In this document: positions 46,415-55,160 of the stretch, in pieces
Position numbering within the stretch: the first letter of the stretch is position 1
How the letters are laid out: each line of letters starts with the position of its first letter
Source of the DNA: an uncultured Opitutia bacterium
Lineage (GTDB): Bacteria; Verrucomicrobiota; Verrucomicrobiia; Opitutales; Opitutaceae
Length of the DNA: 64,000 nucleotides
NCBI GenBank assembly: GCA_903840415.1
Contig: CAIMFY010000091.1
Coordinates: 28,323-92,322, forward strand
Direction: 5' to 3'
The notes under the pieces: model-generated
The model's input: only the letters and a program-made list of their open reading frames with translations
Databases searched by the model: none
What the model was told of the DNA's origin: nothing
Position numbers and translations under genes: made by a program

Positions 46415-48424
46415 GTGCCAAGCGCCCCGTCAAACTTCACCTCCGCTTCGCGCCCGCACTGGTTCGCAGCTGCACTGCTCGTCGTCGCGGTGGCGCTCGC
46501 CTACGTCGCCAGCCTGCGCGCTCCCTTCCTCTTCGACGATACCGGCGCCGTTCTCAATAATCCCACGATTCGCCGCCTGTGGTCGCTCGATGTCCTCCGG
46601 CCGCCTGCCGACGGCAGCACTACGACCGGCCGGCCGCTCGTCAACGCCACCTTCGCCCTTAACTACGCGCTCAGTGGTGACCACCCGTGGAGTTATCACG
46701 CTCTCAACCTCGTGCTCCACGCGCTCGCCGCGCTCACACTCTTCGGCCTCGTTCGGCGCACGCTTTCCACCCTCAATTTTCAATCTTCCACTGCCGTTGC
46801 CTTCACGACGGCACTCCTCTGGGCGCTGCACCCGCTCCAAACCGAATCGGTCATCTGCATCGCACAGCGCACCGAGTTGCTCTGCGGCCTCGCTGCTCTC
46901 CTCACGCTTTACTGTTTTGTGCGCGGCACTGAACCCGTGGCCCCATCGAAGATCTGGTTCACGCTCTCCGTCGTCGCCTGTCTTGCTGGCATGGCCGCGA
47001 AGGAAGTGATGGTCACGGTGCCGCTTCTTGTGCTGCTCTACGATCGCACGTTCTTCGCGAAAACGGTTTCCGCCGCATGGCGCGCGCGCCGCAGTTATTA
47101 TGTGGCGCTGGCCGGCACGTGGCTGTTGCTCGCCTCGCTCGTGGCGCGCAGCGGTGGTGCGCGCGGAGCGGCTGCCGGTTTCGGCCTCGGCGTCTCATCG
47201 TGGAGCTATCTCTTAAAGCAAGGCGAAGCGCTCGTCCTTTATCTGCGGCTCTCCATCTGGCCACATCCGCTCGTGCTCGATTATGGCGATGCCGTCGTTC
47301 ACTCGATCATTGCCGTCTGGTGGCAGGGCCTGGTCGTCCTCGGCCTGCTGGCCGCGACCGCTTGGGCGCTCGTGCGCCAACCCGTCTTCGGTTTTGCGGG
47401 CGCGTGGTTTTTCATCATACTAGCGCCCAGCTCGAGCGTCGTGCCGCTCGTCACCCAAACCATGGCCGAGCACCGGATGTATTTGCCGCTCGCGGCCATC
47501 GTCAGTGTCGGCGCCCTTGCCGCGCATCGTTGGTTAGGCTTCTTTGCCCCGTGGTTGCTCGGGATGATCGCGCTGGTCTTTGGCGGTCTGACTGTCGCGC
47601 GCACGTTCGACTATCGCGATTCAATCACTATCTGGACGGACAACGTCACGACTCATCCAGAGGTGGCGCGCGGTCACAACAACCTCGCGTGGGCGCTCCA
47701 GCAGCACGGCCAGTCCGCCCAGGCCAACGAACATTTCGCCCGCGCCATCGCGCTTCAGCCCGACTACGTTGCGGCCCGCTACAGCTGGGGCGTCGCGCTA
47801 CTGGATCAAGGCCGCGCCACCGACGCCATCGCGCAATTCGAAGTGGCCGTGCGACTCGCGCCCGCTCACGCCGACGCGCAGCTCAATCTCGGCAACGCCC
47901 TCATGCAAGTGGCGCGCGCCGCCGACGCCATCCCCCACTACGAGGAGGCGTTGCGACTCAAGCCAGCCGCCGACGCTCATTTCGATCTCGGCGTCGCGCT
48001 GGCCGACCTCGGGCGCAACAACGAAGCGGCGCTGCACTTCCGCGCCGCCTTGCAAGAAAATCCCGCGCTGCCCGAGGCACACTATTGGCTCGCGCGCATC
48101 GCGGAGCGCGCCGGCCAACTCACCGACGCCGAGCGCGACTACACTGAAACCCTACGCCTCGCTCCCGAACACGCCGCCGCGCATGCCAGACTTGGCGTGC
48201 TCCTCGCCCGCTCCGATCGGCTGCCGGCTGCCGCCGAGCACTTGCGCGCAGCGGTGCGGCTCGCCCCGGCCGACGCCGATGTCCACGCGAATCTCGGCAA
48301 CGTTCTTCTCCTGCAAAACCAGCCCCGCGAAGCGATCGCGGAATACGAGGCCGCCCTCCGCCTCCGACCCAACGATCCGCGCACACTCGAAAGCCTTCAG
48401 CTCGCCCGCGAAGCCCTGCGCTGA
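46415..48424 (+). CDS. TMTC-like membrane protein with TPR repeats (putative GT-C glycosyltransferase)
   Basis: A large membrane protein, about 669 residues from the GTG at 46415; a TTG at 46373 would start inside the terminator. About nine or ten membrane helices come first, with a double acid in the first outer loop (APFLFDDTGAVLNNP, Asp41-Asp42), HPLQTES, LAPSSSVVPLVTQTMAEHR, then a TPR array of about seven repeats (430-660). This is the layout of TMTC proteins, O-mannosyltransferases using dolichol-phosphate mannose. The bacterial role is inferred. The gene overlaps the convergent glycosyltransferase gene by 28 bases. A TLNFQSSTAV stretch (about 46767) is locally AT-rich. Confidence 0.78.
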   Translation: MPSAPSNFTSASRPHWFAAALLVVAVALAYVASLRAPFLFDDTGAVLNNPTIRRLWSLDVLRPPADGSTTTGRPLVNATFALNYALSGDHPWSYHALNLVLHALAALTLFGLVRRTLSTLNFQSSTAVAFTTALLWALHPLQTESVICIAQRTELLCGLAALLTLYCFVRGTEPVAPSKIWFTLSVVACLAGMAAKEVMVTVPLLVLLYDRTFFAKTVSAAWRARRSYYVALAGTWLLLASLVARSGGARGAAAGFGLGVSSWSYLLKQGEALVLYLRLSIWPHPLVLDYGDAVVHSIIAVWWQGLVVLGLLAATAWALVRQPVFGFAGAWFFIILAPSSSVVPLVTQTMAEHRMYLPLAAIVSVGALAAHRWLGFFAPWLLGMIALVFGGLTVARTFDYRDSITIWTDNVTTHPEVARGHNNLAWALQQHGQSAQANEHFARAIALQPDYVAARYSWGVALLDQGRATDAIAQFEVAVRLAPAHADAQLNLGNALMQVARAADAIPHYEEALRLKPAADAHFDLGVALADLGRNNEAALHFRAALQENPALPEAHYWLARIAERAGQLTDAERDYTETLRLAPEHAAAHARLGVLLARSDRLPAAAEHLRAAVRLAPADADVHANLGNVLLLQNQPREAIAEYEAALRLRPNDPRTLESLQLAREALR

Positions 48425-49179
48425 GCGCGATGTTCCGCCGGAAACAATCGGGATCGAACCAACTCCCACCGTGCGAGACGAAAAAGCAGACCCGTTCCGA
48501 GACAGCCGAAACCGTAGCGCACGCTCCGCCCAAAACCGATCGACGAAGCTTCGGCAAAATACTTCGTCGGGCAGCTTACCTCCGCGACGGTGAATCCGCC
48601 CCACAGCACCTGCGCGAGCATCTGGTTGTCGAAGACGAAGTCATCGGAATTTTCCGCCCACGGCACGTTTTCGAGCACCTCGCGCGCAAACGCACGATAG
48701 CCCGTGTGCCACTCCGCCAGTTTGGTTTCGCACAGAATATTTTCTACCAGCGTCAGCCCGCGGTTCGCCGCGTATTTCCACCACGGCATGCCGCCCTCCA
48801 GCGCGTGCCCACCGAGAATTCGGCTGCCGAGCACGCACGGATAAAGTCCGTTCGCAATCATCGCGACCATCGCCGGGATCAGTCGCGGCGTGTACTGATA
48901 ATCGGGATGCACCATGATCACGATGTCCGCACCAGTCGCGAGCGCAGCGCGATAACATGTCTTCTGATTTCCGCCGTAACCGAGGTTGCGCGCATGCACG
49001 ATGACTTCGGTCAGCGGCAGCTGTCGCGCGAGGCTGACCGTCTCGTCGCGGCTCCCATCGTCCACCACGATCACCCGATCGACGACCCCCTGCGCCATGA
49101 CTTCGTCGTAGGTTCGCCGCAGCGTCTTCGCGGCATTGTAAGCCGGCATCACGACCGCGATTGATTTTCCGAGATACAT
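48397..49179 (-). CDS. Family 2 glycosyltransferase, polyprenyl-phosphate mannose/glucose synthase-like
   Basis: A 260-residue GT2 enzyme of the DPM1-like type that makes a polyprenyl-phosphate sugar donor. The start is IAVVMPAYNAAKTL; Asp40-Asp41 lie in VVDDGSRDET, and the sugar-site acid is Asp93 in MVHPDYQYTP. Also GSRILGGHALEGGMPWWKY and EWHTGYRAF, typical of the family. The C-terminus is hydrophobic and basic but not a clear membrane helix. It starts upstream of nothing else on this strand but lies 12 bp downstream of the second TMTC-like gene, so both share a transcript. A donor-making role for the TMTC proteins is inferred. Confidence 0.85.
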   Translation of the reverse strand: MYLGKSIAVVMPAYNAAKTLRRTYDEVMAQGVVDRVIVVDDGSRDETVSLARQLPLTEVIVHARNLGYGGNQKTCYRAALATGADIVIMVHPDYQYTPRLIPAMVAMIANGLYPCVLGSRILGGHALEGGMPWWKYAANRGLTLVENILCETKLAEWHTGYRAFAREVLENVPWAENSDDFVFDNQMLAQVLWGGFTVAEVSCPTKYFAEASSIGFGRSVRYGFGCLGTGLLFRLARWELVRSRLFPAEHRAQRRASRAS

Positions 49180-49191
49180 GCGAAGACAAGA

Positions 49192-51135
49192 TCAGCCGCC
49201 GCCCAGCAGCCGCTGGGCGCGGGCAGCATTCTGGTGCGCCGACTCGTGTGCAGGATTCAGGCGCAGCGCCTCTTGAAACTGCTCCAGCGCCTTGCGCACC
49301 TGCCCGGCGCGCCCGAGCGCTGTGCCCAGCCGGTTGTGCAGATCGGCATCGCGCGGCTGCAACCGCACCGCCGCCTGCAATTGCGCGATCGCTTCGTCCT
49401 GCCGTCCGAGTGCCTGCAACACGTTGCCGAAACTGGCATGCGCTTCTGCATCGTCGGTTCGGGCCCGTAGCAACGCTTCAAACTGCTCCGCCGCCTCCGG
49501 CATACGCCCGCTTTGCGCGAGAGCGTGCGCGAGATTGGTCCGCGTCCCGACGGCCTGCGGCGCGGCTCGCACCGCCGCTGCGAGTTGCGCGATACCGTCA
49601 TCGGCTCGGCCGGATAAAACCAGCGCGTTGCCGAGATTGTTCAGTGCCGTGGCATCGCCGGGCTTGAGCGTGAGCACCTGTTGAAAACACTCCACCGCCC
49701 GGCCGGCGTCGCCGAGTTCCTGCCAGACGTTGCCGAGGTTGTTCAGCACCGGAATCACGCCGGGTTCGACGGCGAGCGAACGCTCAAGCGAGCGGCGCGC
49801 GTCCTCCAGTCGCCCCGCGCGCCGGTAATAATCGGCGAGTAGCGCCATCGCCCGCGCGTTGTCGGGGCGCTTTGCCACCGTGTCCTCACAGATGCTGATC
49901 GTCGTGGCGTAGTCGGCATTGCGGCGCACCGTCGTCACCGCCAGCACCACCGCGATCACCGTCAGGACCGCCAGTCCTTTCCGCTCAAACCGCACGTAGA
50001 TTAATATCACGACGCTCACGACCACCGCCGCGAGCGGCAGATACATCCGGTGCTCCGCCATCGTCTGTCCTACCAGCGGCACCACGCTCGAACTCGGCGC
50101 CAGAATCATGAAAAACCATGCCCCCAGGCAACCGATCGCCGGTCTCCACACGAGTGCCCAAATCGTTCCCGCGAATAGCGCGACCAGAAAAGTTCCCTGC
50201 CACCAAACATCTCCGACCCCGCGCACAATCGCCGTGCCGTAATCGAGCACGAGCGGATGCGGCCAGAGCGAGAGCCCGAGATAAATCACGATCGCGTCGC
50301 ATTGTGTCAGCAGGTAGCTCCACCACGACACGCCGAGCCCGAATCCAGCCGATACGCCGCGGGCTCCGCCTTCCTGCACCACGAACCAAGCGAGCAGCAG
50401 CCAACTGCTCGCGAGCAGCAGCAGCAACCGTCCGTGTCGCATCCACGTCTCACGCCAAGAGTCCGCCAGGAACGACCGCGCATAAAGCGCCGCGAAAATC
50501 GGCGCCGACACCATGACTTCCTTCGTCGCCATCCCCAGCAGGCACGCCGCGAACGCGCCCCAACCCCACCCCGTCGACGCCGCTGGCTCGGTCGCCCGAA
50601 TGAAACACCACAGCGCGAGCAGATAGAACAGTCCGAGCAACGCCTCCGCGCGTTGCGAAATATAAGTCACCGACTCCGTTTGCAACGGATGCAGCGTCCA
50701 GATCGCCGCCGTCAGCAGCGCGATCTCAAACGAATGTTCGTCAAAACGTGCAACGAAGCCCGGCTGTCGGAGAGTTCTCCGCACCACGCCGAATAAAACC
50801 AATCCAGCGGCCACGTGGACCAGGAGGTTAAACGCGTGATAACTCCAAACCGCGCTTCCGCTGATCGCGTGACTGATCCCGAAGGAAAAATTCACCAGCG
50901 GCCGACCCGAGATTGGCAGGCCCGTCAGCTCCGGCGGTGGCGTCAGCGCCGTCCATAAACTGCGGAGCGAAGAGTTACCGACGATCGCGAGTTCGTCATC
51001 GAACACAAACGGCACCGCGAAACTGTTAAAATACGCCCCCAGCGCGGCCGCCGCGATCACCAGGGCGGCAAACAGCGGCGTCCGCCAATAAAGCAGGTTC
51101 GTTGTCGGAGCGGGCGCGGGGCGCGCAAATGCCAT
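49192..51135 (-). CDS. TMTC-like membrane protein with TPR repeats (second copy)
   Basis: A 647-residue paralog of the protein at 46.4 kb. The N-terminal part (1-400) has about ten membrane helices and the double acid Asp46-Asp47 in VPFVFDDELAIV, HPLQTES, LSLWPHPLVLDYGTAIV and SSSVVPLVGQTMAEHRMYLP, shared word for word in places with the paralog. Residues 420-640 are TPR repeats (YYRRAGRLEDARRSLERSLA onward). Role likely a polyprenyl-phosphate-sugar-dependent glycosyltransferase acting outside the inner membrane. The downstream GT2 gene is 12 bp away. Confidence 0.8.
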   Translation of the reverse strand: MAFARPAPAPTTNLLYWRTPLFAALVIAAAALGAYFNSFAVPFVFDDELAIVGNSSLRSLWTALTPPPELTGLPISGRPLVNFSFGISHAISGSAVWSYHAFNLLVHVAAGLVLFGVVRRTLRQPGFVARFDEHSFEIALLTAAIWTLHPLQTESVTYISQRAEALLGLFYLLALWCFIRATEPAASTGWGWGAFAACLLGMATKEVMVSAPIFAALYARSFLADSWRETWMRHGRLLLLLASSWLLLAWFVVQEGGARGVSAGFGLGVSWWSYLLTQCDAIVIYLGLSLWPHPLVLDYGTAIVRGVGDVWWQGTFLVALFAGTIWALVWRPAIGCLGAWFFMILAPSSSVVPLVGQTMAEHRMYLPLAAVVVSVVILIYVRFERKGLAVLTVIAVVLAVTTVRRNADYATTISICEDTVAKRPDNARAMALLADYYRRAGRLEDARRSLERSLAVEPGVIPVLNNLGNVWQELGDAGRAVECFQQVLTLKPGDATALNNLGNALVLSGRADDGIAQLAAAVRAAPQAVGTRTNLAHALAQSGRMPEAAEQFEALLRARTDDAEAHASFGNVLQALGRQDEAIAQLQAAVRLQPRDADLHNRLGTALGRAGQVRKALEQFQEALRLNPAHESAHQNAARAQRLLGGG

Positions 51136-51243
51136 GTCTCATCGCATCGCGCGGGTGCAGCGTTGTCCAGAACGCACCGCGAAGAGCGTTTCCATTTGCG
51201 CATCGCCGGCCGCTCGCTTGCGTCAATCTCCACGCCGTCACCG

Positions 51244-51660
51244 ATGAAAACTCTCCGCCTTGTCCTCCTCCTTCCCCTCGTTCTTCTCGCCGGCTGCGCC
51301 ACGCTGAACACCCGCTCGGTGGTGGCTCTCACGGACTTCAAGCACATCTACGTCGTGCACCGGCTGACCGACGATCATCACATCGACGAACTGCTCGTGC
51401 GCGAGTTGCAGTCACTGGGACACCAAGCCTCCGCCGGTCCGCTCACGCTCCTCCCCGATAATGCCGACGCCGTCCTAACCTACGCAGATCGCTGGGAATG
51501 GGATTTCAAAACCTACCTGATCGAACTCAACGTCGAGCTGCGCACCGCCCGGACCGATAAGAAACTCGCCGACGGCCACTTCTTGCAGCCGACGCCGAAG
51601 CCCAAGCCCGCCGCCGAAGTCGTCCACGAATTGCTCTCTTCACTTTTCAAGGCGAAGTGA
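51244..51660 (+). CDS. Small putative lipoprotein
   Basis: A 138-residue protein with a lipobox LLAGC at 15-19 (leader LRLVLLLPLVLLAGC), so it is probably anchored by lipid. The rest is soluble: DFKHIYVVHRLTDDHHIDEL, a strand-helix pattern, YADRWEWDFKTYL and a C-terminal helix ending LFKAK. I do not recognise the family. The start at 51244 is chosen by the lipobox, not the longer frame. It lies alone between the second TMTC-like gene (divergent, 108 bp) and the aldo/keto reductase gene. Confidence 0.75.
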   Translation: MKTLRLVLLLPLVLLAGCATLNTRSVVALTDFKHIYVVHRLTDDHHIDELLVRELQSLGHQASAGPLTLLPDNADAVLTYADRWEWDFKTYLIELNVELRTARTDKKLADGHFLQPTPKPKPAAEVVHELLSSLFKAK

Positions 51661-51741
51661 TGCCGCGCCTCTCCCGCTCCGACCGTTTTTCGGCCGAGAC
51701 TTGCGCCTGCGCATCCCCTGATTCTTCCTCGACAGCGCAAC

Positions 51742-52695
51742 ATGCACTACCGCGCCCTCGGCCGCACCGGCCTCAAAGTTTCCGTCCTCAGCTTTGGCGC
51801 TTCGTCGCTCGGCGGCGTCTTCCGTGCCACGGACGACACGGAGGCGATTCGCACCGTCCACGTTGCCCTCGATCTCGGGATAAACTTCATCGACGTCTCG
51901 CCCTACTACGGCGCGACGAAAGCCGAGACCGTTCTCGGCCGCGCCTTGAAAAATATCGCGCGCGATCGCTACCTCCTCGCTACGAAAGTCGGCCAATATG
52001 GCGACAGCCAGTTCGACTTCACCGCCGCGCGTGTCACGCGTTCCCTCGATGAAAGCTGCGCGCGCCTTGGTGTCGATTACATCGACCTGCTCCAGTGCCA
52101 CGACATCGAGTTCGCCGACCTCAACCAGATCGTCAACGAAACGCTCCCCGCACTCGTCAAGCTGCGCGACGCCGGTCGCATCGGCCACATCGGCATCACG
52201 GGCCTACCGCTAAAAGTCTTTACTGGCGTGCTCGACCGCACCGCGCCCGGCCTCGTCGAGACGATCCTCTCTTTCTGCCGCTACGAGCTCAACGACACCG
52301 CGCTCGATTCGCTCATCTCTGACTGCATACAAAAAGGCGTCGGCATCATCAACGCCTCGCCCACTGGCATGGGCCTGCTGACCGAGCGCGGCGTCCCGAC
52401 GTGGCACCCCGCCCCACCCGCGATGGTCGCCGGCGCGCGCCGCGCCGTTGATTATTGCCAATCCGTCGGCGCCGACATCGTGAAGCTCGCCGTGCAATTT
52501 TGCGTCGCGCACCCCGGGATCGCGACGACCCTCGTCGGCAGCGCCAACCCCGACAACATCCGCAAGAACATCGCCTACGTCGAAGAGCCGATCGACTTCG
52601 AGCTGATGGCAAAAGTGCTGGAAATTCTAAAACCGATCAGAAATCACAACTTCACCCGCGGCCATCCCGAAAACCGCGATCCGATCGTCGCCTGA
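51742..52695 (+). CDS. Aldo/keto reductase, L-fucose/L-galactose dehydrogenase-like
   Basis: A 317-residue TIM-barrel oxidoreductase. It opens MHYRALGRTGLKVSVLSFG; the catalytic tetrad is Asp in INFIDVSPYYG, Tyr (YYG), Lys in LLATKVGQYG and His in LLQCHDIEF. That pattern is closest to L-galactose or D-threo-aldose 1-dehydrogenases, which oxidise L-fucose and similar sugars to lactones. The zinc dehydrogenase follows after four bases, then the dehydratase, SDR and transporter, so it probably starts a deoxy-sugar pathway. Confidence 0.85.
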   Translation: MHYRALGRTGLKVSVLSFGASSLGGVFRATDDTEAIRTVHVALDLGINFIDVSPYYGATKAETVLGRALKNIARDRYLLATKVGQYGDSQFDFTAARVTRSLDESCARLGVDYIDLLQCHDIEFADLNQIVNETLPALVKLRDAGRIGHIGITGLPLKVFTGVLDRTAPGLVETILSFCRYELNDTALDSLISDCIQKGVGIINASPTGMGLLTERGVPTWHPAPPAMVAGARRAVDYCQSVGADIVKLAVQFCVAHPGIATTLVGSANPDNIRKNIAYVEEPIDFELMAKVLEILKPIRNHNFTRGHPENRDPIVA

Positions 52696-52699
52696 CGCC

Positions 52700-53716
52700 A
52701 TGCTGCAAATCACGCTCGACCAACCGGGAAAATTCTCCGCCCGCACTGACGCGCCCGAACCCGTGCTCGCGCCTGGCGAGGCGCTTGTGCGCGTCCACCG
52801 CATCGGAGTTTGCGGTACCGATCTCCATGCGTTTGCCGGCAAGCAACCGTTCTTCAACTACCCGCGGATCCTCGGCCACGAACTTGGCGTCGAAGTCCTC
52901 GATCCCGGCACCGAGCCGAACGGACTCAAAATCGGTGACCGCTGTTCCGTCGAGCCTTACATCAATTGCGGCCGCTGCATCGCGTGCCGACGCGGCAAAC
53001 CCAATTGCTGCACCTCACTCAACGTCCTCGGCGTCCACTCCGACGGTGGTATGAGGTCGTTCCTCGCCGTGCCCGCCCGCAAGCTCCACCGCTCCGCCAA
53101 ACTGGACTACGATCAACTCGCGCTCGTCGAGACGCTCGGCATCGGCGCCCACGCCGTCGAACGCGCCGAGATTCGGCCCGACGATTTCGTCCTCGTGATC
53201 GGCGCCGGCCCCATCGGGCTCAGCGTAATTCAATTCGCGCTCGTCACCGGTGCTACGCTCGCGGTCATGGACGTGGCCGAAGCGCGGCTTGCGTTCTGCC
53301 GCGATCAACTCGGCGTGAAGCACACGTTCACTCCAGCCGACTCGCCGGCCCGCCTGAAAGAAATCGGCGCCGGCGATCTGCCGACCATCGTAATCGACGC
53401 CACTGGCAACGCCAAGTCGATGGCCGCCACCTTCGACCTCATCGCCCACGGCGGACGCATCGTTTTTGTCGGCCTCTTCCAGGGCGATCTGGCCTTCAAC
53501 GACCCAAATTTTCACCGCCGCGAGATCACCGTCTGCGCGAGCCGCAATGCCGTGCCGCAGACTTTTCGCGACATCATCGCGCTCATCGAAACCGGCCGGG
53601 TGGACACGAAACCGTGGATCACGCACCGTTTCGCACTCGCCGACACGCCGAGAATTTTCCCCACAGAGATTGTAGGCAACCCCGCCGTGCTCAAAGCAGT
53701 GATCGCGGCCGACTAA
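52700..53716 (+). CDS. Zinc-binding medium-chain alcohol dehydrogenase
   Basis: A 338-residue MDR dehydrogenase. Catalytic zinc ligands are seen in GVCGTDLH (Cys38) and LGHELG (His and Glu), and the structural zinc lobe has four Cys (NCGRCIACRRGKPNCC region, 90-110). The NAD site is VIGAGPIGLSVIQFA. Family members oxidise sugars or sugar acids, such as L-threonate, L-fuconate or galactitol. It starts four bases after the aldo/keto reductase. In this pathway it may oxidise a 2-keto-3-deoxy acid or a parallel sugar; the exact step is not readable. Confidence 0.87.
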   Translation: MLQITLDQPGKFSARTDAPEPVLAPGEALVRVHRIGVCGTDLHAFAGKQPFFNYPRILGHELGVEVLDPGTEPNGLKIGDRCSVEPYINCGRCIACRRGKPNCCTSLNVLGVHSDGGMRSFLAVPARKLHRSAKLDYDQLALVETLGIGAHAVERAEIRPDDFVLVIGAGPIGLSVIQFALVTGATLAVMDVAEARLAFCRDQLGVKHTFTPADSPARLKEIGAGDLPTIVIDATGNAKSMAATFDLIAHGGRIVFVGLFQGDLAFNDPNFHRREITVCASRNAVPQTFRDIIALIETGRVDTKPWITHRFALADTPRIFPTEIVGNPAVLKAVIAAD

Positions 53717-53780
53717 CTCTCCGCCCGGCATTCACGCGCGATCCGCGACCTTCTGGAGCAATTTCCTCCTCCGAGAATCC

Positions 53781-54959
53781 ATGAAAATCACTGAAATCCG
53801 CACCCGCGTCGTGCAGTGGAAAGGCAAGACTGTCCCGCTGCCGCCGCACTTCTGCACCAATCCCATGGACGTGCTCGCGCCGTCACTCACGCCGGCGACG
53901 ATGGGTAGTTTCACGTTTCACGGCTGGCTCATCGTGGAGATTTTCACGGACACCGGGCTCGTCGGCATCGGCGAGGCGGCGCTTGCGCCGCAGCTCACGA
54001 AGCAGCTCATCGACCTGCAATTCAAGCCGCTGCTGCTCGGCGCGGACCCGTGGGATCTCGAGTTGCTGTGGCAGCACATGTATCGGAAGACGATGGCATA
54101 TGGTCGCAAGGGTATCGCGATGGTCGCGATCAGTGCGGTCGACATCGCGCTGTGGGACTTGCTCGGCAAGTCGGCGAAGCAACCGGTGTATCGGCTGCTC
54201 GGCGGGCGCACGAAGCCGCGCATCCCCGTTTACGCGAGCCGGCTTTACTCGACGCCACTCGATGAGCTCGCGAGCGAGTCGGCGAAATATAAACACGAAG
54301 GCTACAAGGCGATGAAGCTGCGTTTCGGCTGGGGGCCGGTCGACGGCGCCGAAGGGATGCAGCGCAACGTCGCGCTCGTGCGCACCGTGCGGGAAACGGT
54401 CGGCGACGGCATCGACATCATGGCCGACGCCTACATGGGCTGGACGCGCGACTACGCGCTCCGGATGCTGCCGTTGCTCGAGCCGTTTCACCTGCGCTGG
54501 CTCGAGGAGCCCGTGATTCCCGACGACATCCAAGGCTACGCCGAACTGCGTCGGCGCGGGCGGATTCCGATATCCGGCGGTGAACACGAGCACACGTTGC
54601 ACGGCTTCCGCGAACTCATCGCGGCGGAGGCGGTAGACGTCATCCAGTTCGACACGAACCGTGTCGGCGGCATCACCGCCGCCCGCAAGATCGCGGCGCT
54701 CGCGGAAGCGCATCAGATTCCGGTGATCCCGCACGCGGGCCAGATGCACAATTACCATGTGGTGATGGCGAGCTACAACTCGCCGATGGCGGAGTATTTC
54801 CCGCCGGTCGATGTCGAGGTGGGCAACGAACTCTTCTGGTATATCTTCAAAGGCGAGCCGGTCGCAAAGGACGGCTTCATCGATCTCAACGAGAACTTGC
54901 CCGGGCTCGGACTCACGATCGATGAAAAGGCCCTCAAGAAATTCCACGTGATCGAATGA
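53781..54959 (+). CDS. Enolase-superfamily dehydratase, L-rhamnonate dehydratase-like
   Basis: A 392-residue mandelate racemase/muconate lactonising enzyme-type protein. Metal ligands are Asp216 (ADAYMGW), Glu242 (WLEEPVIP) and Glu268 (SGGEHEHT); the base is His318 (PHAGQMHNYH) with AMKLRFGWG holding the lysine region. YGRKGIAMVAISAVDIALWDL and SPMAEYFP are close to L-rhamnonate dehydratase (RhmD). It would remove water from a sugar acid to a 2-keto-3-deoxy acid. Fuconate or another 6-deoxy acid is possible. Its stop overlaps the start of a deleted dehydrogenase stump. Confidence 0.88.
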   Translation: MKITEIRTRVVQWKGKTVPLPPHFCTNPMDVLAPSLTPATMGSFTFHGWLIVEIFTDTGLVGIGEAALAPQLTKQLIDLQFKPLLLGADPWDLELLWQHMYRKTMAYGRKGIAMVAISAVDIALWDLLGKSAKQPVYRLLGGRTKPRIPVYASRLYSTPLDELASESAKYKHEGYKAMKLRFGWGPVDGAEGMQRNVALVRTVRETVGDGIDIMADAYMGWTRDYALRMLPLLEPFHLRWLEEPVIPDDIQGYAELRRRGRIPISGGEHEHTLHGFRELIAAEAVDVIQFDTNRVGGITAARKIAALAEAHQIPVIPHAGQMHNYHVVMASYNSPMAEYFPPVDVEVGNELFWYIFKGEPVAKDGFIDLNENLPGLGLTIDEKALKKFHVIE

Positions 54960-55063
54960 GCGCGCCGCGTGTCGCATTTCTCGGGCTCGGCATCAGGGGA
55001 GGCGGCAGTGCTGCCGGAGAGTCATCGCCCGAAGACTATTGCCGCCCTCAAGGTTGTGTCTGA
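54956..55063 (+). pseudogene. Remnant of a beta-hydroxyacid dehydrogenase gene (5' end only)
   Basis: A 35-codon frame starting at the ATG that overlaps the dehydratase stop (ATGA). Its first residues, APRVAFLGLGIRGGGSAA, match the NAD-binding start of 3-hydroxyisobutyrate/2-hydroxy-3-oxopropionate reductases (usual form VAFLGLGIMGGGMA), with the GxGxxG broken by Arg. After about 20 residues the similarity ends and a TGA comes at 55061. The rest of a roughly 290-residue gene is missing, so an internal deletion is likely. A 97-base spacer follows before the SDR gene. Confidence 0.6.
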
Positions 55064-55160
55064 TTTCAAGGCAGACTTCAGGTTAGAGCCCATGACAAAG
55101 AAGCTTTCCTGCACCCCACGCGTCACGACGATCAGTTGATGTAACGTATCAAAACCCACC

